Assembly (NCBI RefSeq): GCF_904849725.1
Contig: NC_058519.1
Coordinates: 535,626,316 to 535,690,315 of the forward strand
Origin: Hordeum vulgare subsp. vulgare
Taxonomy: Eukaryota > Streptophyta > Magnoliopsida > Poales > Poaceae
DNA: 64,000 bases
Reading direction: 5' to 3'
The notes under the pieces are model-generated. The model saw nothing but the letters and a program-made list of their open reading frames with translations, had not been told where the DNA came from and did no database searches. The position numbers and the translations under genes were made by a program. Below are positions 45,805 to 56,825 of the stretch, in pieces. Positions within the stretch are counted from its first letter, which is position 1; every line of letters starts with the position of its first letter.

Positions 45805-47220
45805 TGATACGTCGCCGTCGTATCTACTTTTCCAAACTCTTTTGCCCTTGTTTTGGACTCTAATTTGCATGATTTGAATGGAATTAACCCGGACTAACGC
45901 TGTTTTCAGCAAAGTTTCCATGGTGTTGTTTTTGCGCAGAAATAAAAGTTCTCAGAATGACCTGAAAATTTACGGAGAATTTTTGTGGAATATATAAAAA
46001 ATATTGGCGCAAGAATCAGCGGAGAAAGTGGAGCATGGAACCACAAGCCCACCAGGCGCGGGGCCCCCTGGCTGCGCCTGGCAGGCTTGTGGGGCCCACG
46101 AAACTCCACCGCCTCCAAATCCAACTCTATTTAGTCCATTTCACCTGGAAAAAAATCAGGGAGAAGAGTTCATCGCGTTGTATGATACGGAGGCGCCGCC
46201 AACTCCTGTTCTTGGGCAGATCTGGAGTCCGTTCTAGGCTCCGGAGAGGGGAGATCGTCGCCATCATCATCACCAACCTTCCTTCGTCGCCAATTCCATG
46301 ATGCTATTCACCGTTCGTGAGTAATCTCATCGTAGGCTTGTTGGGCGGTGATGGGTTGGATGAGATCTATCATGTAATCGAGTTAGTTTTGACGGGGACT
46401 AATCCCTAGTATCCACTATGTTCTAAGATTGATGTTGCTACTACTTTGTCATGCTTAATGCTTGTCACTAGGGCCCGAGTGCCATGATTTCAGATCTGAA
46501 CCTATTATGTTGTCGCCAATATATGTGTGTTCTTGATCCTATCTTGCAAGTTGTAGTGACCTACTATGTGTTATGACCCGGCAACCCCGGAGTTACAATA
46601 GCCGGAACCACTCCCGGAGATGACCATAGTATGAGGAGTTCATGTATTCACCAAGTGTTAATGCGTTGGTCCGGTTCTTTTTTGAAAGGAGAACCTTAAT
46701 ATCCCATAGTTTCCATTAGGACCCCGCTGCCATGGGAGGGATGAACAATAGATGTCATGCAAGTTCTTTTCCCTAAGCATGTATGACTACATACGGAATA
46801 CATGCCTACATTACATTGACAAACTGGAGCTAGTTACATATCTCTCCGTGTTATAACTGTTGCATGATGAATAGCATCCGGCATAATCAACCATCACCGA
46901 TCCAATGCCTATGAGTCTTTTACTACTGGTCCTTGCTACGTTACTTTGCTGCTACTGTTACTCTGTTGCTACTGTTGTTACTCTGTTGCTACTGCTGTTA
47001 CTTTGCTGCTACTGGTCACTGTTGCTACTGCTGCTATCATACTACCTTGCTACTGATACTTTGGTGCAGATACTAAATCTTTCAGGTGTGGTTGAATTGA
47101 CAACTCAACTGCTAATACTTGAGAATATTCTTTGGCTTCCCCTTGAGTCGAATCAATAAATTTGGGTTGAATACTCTACCCTCGAAAACTGTTGCTATCC
47201 CCTATACTTGTGGGTTATCA
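45805..47220 (+). repeat. 5' LTR of element B
   Basis: It runs from TGATACGTCGCCGTCG to ATACTTGTGGGTTATCA. It has the hairpin (46041-46092), TATA-like CTATTTAG (46127), an A-rich box CCTGGAAAAAAATC (46144) and a TGCTACTGTTACT-type tract (46920-47070). Confidence 0.95.
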
Positions 47221-47231
47221 AGACTATTTTC

Positions 47232-47249
47232 TGGCGCCATTGCCGGGGA
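47232..47249 (+). other. Primer binding site of element B (tRNA-Asp type)
   Basis: TGGCGCCATTGCCGGGGA lies 11 bases after the LTR and has one difference from A's site (A for G at the eighth base). Confidence 0.85.
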
Positions 47250-47299
47250 AGCACAACTATATTCTGTGAGTCACTAGGGATTTACGTCTGCTGGTCACT

Positions 47300-48717
47300 A
47301 TGAGGAATCTGAAAGATCCAAGAACTAAAGTCTTGCCCTCAACTACGAGGACAGGTAAGGAACCGCCATCTAGCTCTGCACTTGATTCACCTTCAGTTAT
47401 GAGTAAGTTTGCGACACCACCTCCTCCTAGAAATCTTGATATGTCGCATGTGATTGATGATGTTACTTCTGCTGCCCATGATGCTTATGATGATGCTATG
47501 TTTCATACTGCTTTGCCACTAGGTGCATTCCTTGATGCACAAATTGCTAGAGTTGCTGCTAGATATTATGATACTTCTGAAACTGCTGATACTATTGAAG
47601 TAGAACCTACTATTTTGCCTACTAGAACTAGCTCTCCTAAACATGAATTGCCTGATATGCCTGACTGTTATGTTATGGAGGGAGAGATAGCTGAGGACTT
47701 TCTTGCTTGTAAGGATAGCTATGATGTTGAGAAATTACTGGTCAAGTGGAAAGAAAAAACTCTGAACGCTAGGATGAAATACGACCAGAAGTTTGCTACT
47801 TCGCCTATCTTTGTGACCGATAAGGATTATCAATTCTTTGTCGACCCTGAGTTAATCACTCTGGTCGAATCTGATCCTTTTCACGGTTATGAGTCTGAAA
47901 CGGTTGTAGCCCATCTTACCAAACTGCACGATATAGCCACCCTATTCACGAGTGAGGAAAAGATCCGCCACTACTATATCCTCAAGTTGTTTCCTTTCTT
48001 GCTAAAGGATGATGCTAAGACCTGGTTCACTTCTCTTGATCCTGGTTGTGTGCGTAGCCCCCAGGATATGGTCTACTACTTCTCTAAAAAATATGTCCCT
48101 GCCCATAAGAAGTAAGCTGCCTTGCAGGAAATATACAACTTTGCACAAGTTGAAGAAGAGAGTCTCCCACAAGCTAGGGGGAGGCTCGTCCAGCTGCTGA
48201 ATGCTTTACCTGATCACCCTCTTGAGAAGAATGAAATACTTGATATCTTCTATAATGGACTTACCGATGCTTCTAGAGACCACCTAGATAGTTGTGTTGG
48301 TTGTGTTTTTAGGGAACGAACTGTAGAACAAGCTGAGATCCTATTGAATAATATCTTGTGCAATGAGAATGCTTGGACTATTCCCGAACCACCTCAGAAG
48401 CCAACTCCAAAGAAAAGAGGTATTCTATTCCTCAGTCCTGAAGATATGCAAGAAGCTAAGAAATCTATGAAAGAGAAAGGCATTAAATCTGAAGATGTCA
48501 AAAATTTACCACCTATCGAAGAGATCCATGGTCTTGATAACCCGATACAGGTAGTAGAAGTAAATTCTGTGCGTAGATTCGATGAGAGTGATATTCCTTT
48601 TGATAAACCTGCTAGTTTATGCTTGGATGAATTTGATAATTTCGTTGCCAAACGATAAAGTTTCAATGATTATGTTACCAGGCAATTGGAACAGAATGCT
48701 CGTATGCTTAGTCATTT
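47300..48717 (+). pseudogene. Gag of element B
   Basis: Starts at ATG 47300, 80 bases after the LTR, and reads MRNLKDPRTKVLPSTTRTGK. It is open for 271 codons: ALPLGAFLDAQIARVAARYY, CYVMEGEIAEDFLACKDSYD, VKWKEKTLNARMKYDQKF and the capsid-like core KLFPFLLKDDAKTWFTSLD. Stops are TAA at 48113-48115, where A keeps a glutamine codon, and TAA at 48656-48658. The frame resumes after each stop, with LLNNILCNENAWTIPEPP and DMQEAKKSMKEKGIK. No zinc knuckle is visible. Structural particle protein by family. A's copy carries different lesions, so the two decayed independently. Confidence 0.85.
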
Positions 48718-50022
48718 AAGTGCTTGTGTGGACAGAAATATCAATGATCTTAAGCTTCTGAGTAAACATGCCTTATGGTTACTACTCAAGTAGAACAAGT
48801 ACTTAAGGCTCAAAATGACTTGCTCAATGAGTTGAATGACAATTCTATCAGAGTCGTCACTAGAGGCGGTAGAATGACCCATGAACCTTTGTATCCTGAG
48901 GGTCATCCTAAGAGAATTGAACAAGATTCTCAAGGAGTTAGCACTGATGCACCTAGTTATCCTAGGAAGAAGAGAGACGATAGGAACCTGCACGCTAGCA
49001 ACCCTAATGATGTTACACCTGAGAGTCTAAACGATGTCTTTGTCTCTGATGCTGAAACACAATCTGGTGATGAACATGAGCTTAATGATAATATTAATAG
49101 TGATGTTCATGATGATGCTCAGCCTTTCAATGATAAGGATGTGGAGATTGAACCTGTTGATCTTGATAACCCGCAGCCTAAGAAGAAGAGATACGATAAG
49201 AACGACTTCACTGCTAGGAAGCATGGTAAAGAAAGGGAACCATGGGTTCAGAAACCCATGCCCTTTCCTCCCAAACCATCCAAGAAAAAGGATGATGAGG
49301 ATTTTGAGCGATTTGTTGAAATGATTAGACCTGTCTTTCTGCAAATGCGTTTGACGGATATACTCAAAATGTCTCCGTATGCTAAGTACATGAAGGATAT
49401 TGTGACTAATAAGAGGAGGATACCTGAGGTTGAGATTTCCACCATGCTTGCTAACTAGACCTTCAAGGGTGGAACTCCTAAGAAACTAGGTGATCCTGGA
49501 GTGCCCACTATACCTTGCTCCATTAAAGGCAACTACGTTAGAACTACTTTATGCGACCTTGGAGCCGGTGTTAATGTTATGCCTCTCTCTCTTTATCGTA
49601 GACTTGAACTGGATAAGTTGACGCCCACTGAAATCTCTCTGCAAATGGCCGAGAAATCAACTGCTTTCCCTATCGGCATTTGCGAGGATGTGCCTGTTGT
49701 GGTTGCTAACGTTACTATCTTAACGGACTTTGTTATTCTAGATATTCCCGAGGACGATGCCATGGCAGTCATCCTTGGAAGACCCTTTTTAAACACTACA
49801 GGGGCTGTTATAGATTGCAACAAAGGCAATGTCACTTTCCATGTCAACGGTAATGAGCATACAGTGCACTTTCCGAAAAAACAATATCGAGTACATTGCA
49901 TCAATGCTATCAAAAAAACTTCATCGATTCTTATTGGGAGCTTTGAATGCCTTATACCTCCTGTTAAGATGACGTATGATTTGATTGTCGGGGATATGCA
50001 CATCCCCATTGAGGTGACCTAG
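48718..50022 (+). pseudogene. Protease region of element B
   Basis: A one-base loss near 48775 shifts the frame. It is then open to TAG 49456-49458 through a helical segment (TTQVEQVLKAQNDLLNELND), an acidic linker and PFPPKPSKKKDDEDFERF. After that stop the retropepsin continues in frame: IPCSIKGNYVRTTLCDLGAG, VMPLSLYRRLELDKLTP, VILDIPEDDAMAVILGRPFL and VHCINAIKKTSSILIGSFEC, ending at TAG 50020-50022. As in A, no RT follows; the next 330 bases lead to the promoter-like module at 50352. Confidence 0.8.
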
Positions 50023-50351
50023 TGACTATTCAAAAATTCTCCGTTCTCTTTTGCGATTCGAAAAAGTTTGTCAAGGAGACTTGATCAACCTCATTAACGG
50101 ATTTCTTTCGATGACCATGAGATGGATGAATCCAGGAGTCACGAACCTCTGTTCCAAGCTTTCACCTTCGGTTGCTTAGAAGAAAAATGATAGATTTAGT
50201 TTAGTTTTCCCTGTTTTCTGTTTTAGCGTCCCGTGGAAAAGTACCCCTAAAATAAAAGTTGACTGAACGTCCTGAAAATCAAGTATGATTTTTTCTGTAA
50301 TTTTTGAAAAATACTAAGACAAAGAGCTAGTCTGGGGGCTGCACGAGTGGT

Positions 50352-50470
50352 CCACAAGCCCTAGAGGCGCGGGCACCCCCCTAGCCGCGCCACCCAGGCT
50401 TGTGGGGCCCACATGCACCCCCTCCACTCATTCTAGCTCCCATCTGCTTCTCCTACCTCCAGAAAAAATC
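50352..50470 (+). promoter_or_regulatory. Internal LTR-like promoter module before ORF1 (element B)
   Basis: Left arm CCACAAGCCCTAGAGGCGCG (50352-50371), right arm GCGCCACCCAGGCTTGTGG (50387-50405), then CCAGAAAAAATC at 50459-50470. The LTR of the same element has the same order at 46041-46157. ORF1 starts 352 bases later. Promoter function is inferred. Confidence 0.5.
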
Positions 50471-50821
50471 GTTTTGCAGCTCAAACCCATGTTCTTGCTC
50501 TTCTTGCTGGGATTTTTGATCTCCTTGTGCAAAGCACCATTCACAAAACTTTTTTGGGGAAATTGCTCCTTGGTAAGTGACTCCTCCATTGGTCCAATTA
50601 ATTTTTGCTCTAGTGCCTTATACATCGCATATTTTTGTTGCCTTGGTGAGTATGTTCTTGAGCTTTGCATGCTAATTTTAGCTGGTCCCAAGTAGTTTTG
50701 ATGCGTAATATGGCTTCTAGGCACTTGTGGGAGTAGTTTCTATGAGTTTCGTTGGGCCTTATTCACTTTTCCTTAGAGTCACTAAAATTTCAGAAATTTT
50801 CAGGGATAGAAAAAGGAAAAG

Positions 50822-51894
50822 ATGAGTAGGTTCTTAAGAGGCTCTTCAAGCCGTGACCCCAAGGATGATTGAAGTGATAAGAAGAAACCCAAGTATCCGG
50901 TCCCCCGAGTTGCAGAAGTTCGAGCGTGCGAGTGGCCAAGCAATGTGTTCTTACGTGCTGCCGGACTTTATGAGGACTTTTATTACTTGGTGGAGAACGC
51001 AGGCCTTACCGCCTTCGTTGAAGATAAGTGTCTGCAATACCTCCTTCTCACCAATATTTTCGTGCAAAGCTTTAATTTCTATCCAAGGAAGAATCCTCCT
51101 ATGGTTGAGTTCAAATTATACAATATCCCCCAGCGCATGTCACTCCAGGATTTTTGCAACGTTTGCAAATTGCCTTTTCTTGGGGATATTCATGAACCTC
51201 GTCCACGGGACTTGGAGGCTTTCATAGATACAATTGATGTAGGAGAGGAGAGAGGAGTGTCTTGCGCTAGAGCTGCTAGCATACATTTTACCGTGCTTCG
51301 GTACTTCTCATTATTCTTGGAAAATGTTTGATTGGCCATGGGAAAGCTGGGCCCCTTAGCTCCCCAGATCTTGCGGTCTTGCGCGAAGCCCTTTATAATG
51401 ATAAAACTTATAGCTTGGGCGCTATAGTAGCTCAACGGTTGAACACGAACCGTTATAAAGGCGTTGTCTATGGAGGTATCTATGTTACTCGTATTGCTAG
51501 ACATTTTGAGATACCTATTAAAGTGGACGAGGAAGAAGAGATTCTTCTTCCCGAGAGATATCTAGATTATGATAGCATGGTTCGCCATGACTTTCTTGAT
51601 AGAGATATAAATAGAAGGATGATTTATAACCTGGTATTTAGTCAGGGTAATCGTGAGACTATTACTTTGCCTGCTCCTTCTTTGTTCAATCTTCATGCAG
51701 GTAGGTACATTATTATGCCCTCGGACATCTACGCATATTGGGGCATAGCCCAACCACAGGTGCCCGTGCCCGAGCCACCAGTCGAGTACCAGACGCCAGT
51801 TTATCAGTGGGAGCCCGAGGAGCTCACACAGCAGTGGCATCCTTAGTCCACTCCAGAGTACCCCGGAGCTAGTTATTTCCCTCCTTGGGAGTAG
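50822..51894 (+). pseudogene. ATHILA ORF-1-like protein of element B
   Basis: From ATG 50822 the product begins MSRFLRGSSSRDPKDD, with a TGA after codon 16. It continues with VFLRAAGLYEDFYYLVENAG, KCLQYLLLTNIFVQSFNF, FKLYNIPQRMSLQDFCNVCK and VSCARAASIHFTVLRY. A one-base frameshift lies near 51328, followed by ALYNDKTYSLGAIVAQRLN, ERYLDYDSMVRHDFLD, RYIIMPSDIYAYWG and the Pro-rich end PQVPVPEPPVEYQTP. A TAG at 51844 precedes the terminal STPEYPGASYFPPWE, and TAG 51892-51894 ends it. It is the same family as A's ORF1 with different lesions. Role unknown; it takes the place of env in the layout, but no membrane segment is visible. Confidence 0.8.
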
Positions 51895-53835
51895 ACCAAC
51901 TTAGGCCAAAAGCCTAAGCTTGGGGGAGTACATGTTTCTCACCGACTTTATATTAATGCTTACACTTTCACTTTGTTTGTCGGTGTTCACACTTTGCCAC
52001 TGTATCATCCATGCTAGTATATTTTATTTTTCTCATTTTCTTTTCGTGTGTTTGTCGAGTTAGAAAAAACCCAAAAAGGTTTTCTTGTTCTTCTTTTGCT
52101 TGTTGGGAGCTTTCCCGTGTAAATAGTTTTCTTTTTTTTGGGTCAAGGTAGAAGACCATGGTTACAATGTTTAGTGGCTCTCGCATGCATATATGTTTAT
52201 CTGTCAAAGATCCATATTACTTTGTCTTCTCCTTTGTGTTTGCCTGCAGATTCCAGCGTAGTCCAATGCACGAGCACTCTTATTATTGTTCACATTGTTC
52301 GGTCGTGCAAGTGAAAGGCAATAATGACGATATATGATGAAGTGACTAAGCCTGGAAAAGCTGGTATGAACTCGATCTATTTTGTTTTTGTAAATATGAC
52401 TAGCTCATCATTCCATTTTCAACTTTGTTGTGAGAGAAACATGTTTGCAATGACAACTTAGAGATCATAGTTTCTGATGCCATGCTTAATTAGCTAGGAG
52501 CTTATAATGGTTTGCCTTGGATGCCAACATGAATTTTGAGATGACTATGATGTAGTATGATAGGATGGTATCCTCCTTTGAATGTTTCAAGTGGCTTGAC
52601 TTGGCGCATGTTTATGCATGTAGTTGAAAAAAAATCAACATAGCCTCTATGATATTCATGTTCATGGTGATTTATGTCCTACTCATGCTTGCACTCAATG
52701 TTGGTTAATCTCAATGCATTTTGATGACTGTTGTCGCTCTTTAGTTGGTCGCTTCCCAGTCTTTTGCTAACCTTCACTTGTACTAAGCGGGAATACTGCT
52801 TGTGCATCCACTTCCATAAACCCAAAGTTGTTCCATATGAGTCCACCATACCTACCTATATGCGGTATCTACCTGTCATTCCAAGTAAATTTGCATGTGC
52901 CACTCTCTAAACCTTCAAGAAATAATATGTTTTGCATGCCCGAACCGCTCATGTGGTGACAAGGGGCTATCAGTATCTTCCATGCTAGGCGTGTTATCCT
53001 CGATATGTGTTTATTCACTATCATTCACGAGAAAGGGGCCGGTAATTGCAATGCCCAGTTCCATGCTCAAATCGAAAAGATAATTGCAAACAAAACTCCC
53101 CCGGGATTGATGTTGGTATGGACGGCACCCGAGTATTCGGCTAGCCGTGGAGTGTGATTGATCGGTGGTGGGGGAGTCAAAACTTTACTTTTCTGTTTGG
53201 GAACCGCCTATAGCATGTGTAGCGTGGAAGATGGTGAGAACTTTTGGTCATTGCGTTGACAATGAAAGCATGCCACCCAAAATTATTATCTCTGTTTTCA
53301 AAGCTTGAGCTCTGGCATCTCTGCAAATCAATGGTTCCCTCTGCGAAGGGCCTGTCTATTTATGTTCCTGTTGAGTCATCCTCCTCTTATAAAAGCACCA
53401 ATTAGAGAGTACCCCTGTCATTTTTATGCTTTGCTTTTAACTGTGATTGAGTATGACTGTGACTGGATCTTCTTTGCCATGAACTACAATGTTTAGTTAG
53501 CCCTTGGTCTTTGAAGGTGCTCTGCATTTATGTTTTGCGGTCTCAGAAAGAGCTAGTGAGATACCATCTGTTCGTACTACTTCATGATTGTTTTGATTGA
53601 AGTGTTGACATTTGAGGCTTATTATTATTTGCTCGCTAGTTGATTATGCCATTGATATGAGTTTACCGTGAGACCTAGATGTCATTTGCTTATGTGGTTA
53701 GCTTGTGATCTTGCTGAAATTCTGGTTATGAGTTAGACATAGTTGCAACAACAAGATCAAACAGAGTTCGTAAAAGTTTTTCTTTTGTCTCTTTCAGTTT
53801 GTCAACTGAATTGCTTGAGGACAAGCAAGGTTTTA
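51895..53835 (+). other. Non-coding 3' region of element B
   Basis: Co-linear with 13556-15537 of A. Starts with a polypurine-like AAGCCTAAGCTTGGGGGAGT (51911-51930). No supported gene. Confidence 0.75.
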
Positions 53836-53848
53836 AGCTTGGGGGATT
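53836..53848 (+). other. Polypurine tract of element B
   Basis: AAGCTTGGGGGAT-type tract directly before the 3' LTR. Confidence 0.85.
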
Positions 53849-55190
53849 TGATAAGTCTCCGTCGTATCTACTTTTCCAAACTCTTTTGCCCTTGTTTTGG
53901 ACTCTAATTTGCATGATTTGAATGGAACTAACCCGGACTAACGCTGTTTTCAGCAGAATTGCCATGGTGTTGTTTTTGCGTAGAAATAGAAGTTCTCGGA
54001 ATGACCTGAAAATTTATGAAGAATTTTTGTGGAATATATAAAAAATACTGGCGCAAGAATCAGCGGAGGAAGTGGAGCGTGGAGCCCACAAGGCCACCAG
54101 GCGCGGGCCCCTCCTGGCCGCGCCTGGCAGGCTTGTGGGGCCCACAAAACTCCACCGCCTCCAAATCCAGCTCTATTTAGTATGTTTCGCCCAGAAAAAA
54201 ATCAGGGAGAAGAGTTCATCGCGTTTTATGATACGGAGGCGTTGCCACCTCCTGTTCTTCAGTTGGAGAGCAGATCTGGAGTCCGTTCTGGGCTCCGGAG
54301 AGGGGGGGTCGTTGCCATCGCCATCACCAACCTTCCTTCATCGCCAATTCCATGATGCTCTTCACCATTCATAAGTAATCTCATCGTAGGCTTGTTGGAC
54401 GGTGATGGGTTGGATGAGATCTATCATGTAATCGATTTAGTTTTGACGGGGATTGATCCCTAGTATCCACTATGTTCTGAGATTGATGTTGCTACTACTT
54501 TGCCATGCTTAATGCTTGTCACTAGGGCCCGAGTGCCATGATTTCAGATCTGAAACTATTATGTTGTCGCCAATATATGTGTGTTCTTGATCCTATCTTG
54601 CAAGTTGTAGTCACCTACTATGTGTTATGACCCGGCAACCCTAGAGTATGAGGAGATGACCATAGTATGAGGAGTTCATGTATTCACCAAGTGTTAATGC
54701 GTTGGTCCGGTTCTTTATTAAAAGGAGAGCTTAATATCTCATAGTTTCCATTAGGACCCCGCTGCCACGGGAGGGATGGACAATAGATGTCATGCAAGTT
54801 CTTTTCCCTAAGCACGTATGACTACATACGGAATACATGCCTACATTACATTGACGAACTGGAGCTAGTTACATATCTCTCCGTGTTATAATTTTTGCAA
54901 GATGAATAGCATCCGGCATAATCATCCATCACCGATCCAATGCCTACGAGTATTTTACTACTGGTCCTTGCTACGTTACTTTGCTGCTACTGTTACTCTG
55001 TTGCTACTGTTGTTACTTTGCTGCTACTGGTTACTGTTGCTACTTCTGCTATCATACTACCTTGCTACTGATACTTTGCTACAGATACTAAATCTTTCAG
55101 GTGTGGTTGAATTGACAACTCAACTGCTAATACTTGAGAATATTCTTTGGCTTCCCCTTGAGTCGAATCAATAAATTTGGGTTGAATACT
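53849..55190 (+). repeat. 3' LTR of element B, interrupted by C
   Basis: Starts TGATAAGTCTCCGTCG and runs to GGGTTGAATACT, where C's LTR begins. The 5' LTR continues with CTACCCTCGAAAACTG at that point, so about 55 bases are displaced to the far side of C. Contains the hairpin (about 54088-54140), TATA-like CTATTTAGTATG and CCCAGAAAAAAATC box. Confidence 0.9.
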
Positions 55191-56719
55191 TGATACGTCC
55201 ATTTTGCATCATGCTTTCATGTTGATATTTATTGCTTTATGGGCTGTTATATTACTTGTGGTACCATATTTATGCCTTTTCTCTCTTATTTTGCAAGGTT
55301 TATTTGAAGAGGGAAAATTCAGGCAGCTGGAATTCTGGACAAGAAAAGGAGCAAATCTTAGTCCACTATTCTGCACATCTCAAATTGCCCTGAAAAGTTA
55401 CATGGATTTTTTTTTGGAATTATATAAAAAATACTGGGCGAAATAACTACCGGAGGGGGCCCACCAGGGCTCCACAAGCCCTGCCACCGCCACCCCCCCC
55501 GGGTGGCGGAGTGGGGGCTTGTGGGCTGCGTGACGGCCCACTAGCTCCCCTCTTTTGCTATATGAAGGGTCTTGTTCCAGAAAAAATCAACCGGGAGCTT
55601 TTTCGTGGTTTCGCCGCCGCCACGAGGCGGAACTTGAGCAGATCCAATCTAGAGCTCCGGTAGGACGATCCTGCCGAGGAAAATTCCCTCCCGAAGGGGG
55701 GAATCGTGGCCATCGTCATGACCAACACTCCTCTCGCCGGAGGGGAGGCATCTTCATCAACATCTTCACCAGCACCATCTCCTCTCCAATCCCTAGTTCA
55801 TCTCTTGTAATCAATCTCCGTCTCACGACTCCGATTGGTACTTGTAAGGTTGCTAGTAGTGTTGATTACTCTTTGTAGTTGATGATAGTTGGATTACTTG
55901 GTGGAAGAGTTTATGTTCAGATCCTTGATGCTATTCATTACACCTCTGATCATGATTATGATTATGCTTTGTGAGTAGTTACTTTTCTTCCTGAGGACAT
56001 GGGATAAGTCATGCTGATAATAGTCATGTGAATTTGATATTCGTTCGGTATTTTGATATGTTGTATGTTGTTTTTCCTCTAGTGGTGTTATGTGAACGTC
56101 GACTACATAACACTTCACCATACTTGGGCCTAGAGGAAGGCATTGGGGAGTAGTAAGTAGATGATGGGTTGTTGGAGTGACAGAAGCTTAAACCCCAGTC
56201 TATGCGTTGCTTCGTAAGGGGCTGATTTGGATCCACTAGTTTAATGCTATGGTTAGACATTGTCTTAATTCTTCTTTTGTAGTTGCGGATGGTTGCGAGA
56301 GAGGTTAATCATAAGAGGGATGCTTGTCCAAGTAAGGGCAGTACCCAAGAGCCGGTCCACCCACATATCAAACTATCAAAGTAACGAACGCGCATCATAT
56401 GAACATGATGAAACTAGCATGACAGAAATTCCCGTGTGTCCTCGAGAGCGTTTTTCCTCCTATAAGACTTTGTTCAGGCTTGTCCCTTGCTGCAAAAGGG
56501 ATTGGGACACTTGCTGCACCGTTTCTACTACTTGTTACTTGTTACTTTTTGCTTGCTACGTTTCACCTCGCTACACAATCACTTGTTACCGCTACTTTCA
56601 GTGCTTGCAGTTATTACCTTGCTGAAATCTGTTTATCAAAGCCTTCTGCTCCTCGTTGGGTTCGACACTCTTACTTATCGAAAGGACTACGATTGATCCC
56701 CTATACTTGTGGGTCATCA
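55191..56719 (+). repeat. 5' LTR of element C
   Basis: TGATACGTCCATTTTGC to ATACTTGTGGGTCATCA, 1529 bp. Hairpin 55472-55524, TATA-like GCTATATGAA (55558), CCAGAAAAAATC box (55577), and a CTACTTGTTACTT-type tract (56520-56610). The last 20 bases closely match the LTR end of A and B. Confidence 0.95.
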
Positions 56720-56730
56720 AGACTCTTTTC

Positions 56731-56749
56731 TGTCGCCGTTGCCGGGGAG
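56731..56749 (+). other. Primer binding site of element C (tRNA-Asp type, one mismatch)
   Basis: TGTCGCCGTTGCCGGGGAG differs from A's site by T for G at the third base. Confidence 0.85.
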
Positions 56750-56825
56750 TGAAGCGCCTTTGGTAAGTGGAAATTGGTAAGGGAACATTTTTATAGTGTG
56801 CTGAAATTTATTGTCACTTGTCACT

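Larger units (their letters stand above)
45805..55190 (+). mobile_element. Element B: Athila-type element without RT/integrase, sister of A
   Basis: Order: 5' LTR 45805-47220, primer site, gag, protease, internal promoter-like module, ATHILA ORF1, 3' LTR from 53849. The 3' LTR is cut by C at 55190, about 55 bases before its expected end. The layout and protein order equal A's; RT and integrase are absent here too. Target duplication on the left is ATGGC (45800-45804); its partner lies beyond C, off the window. All ORFs carry stops. Confidence 0.9.
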
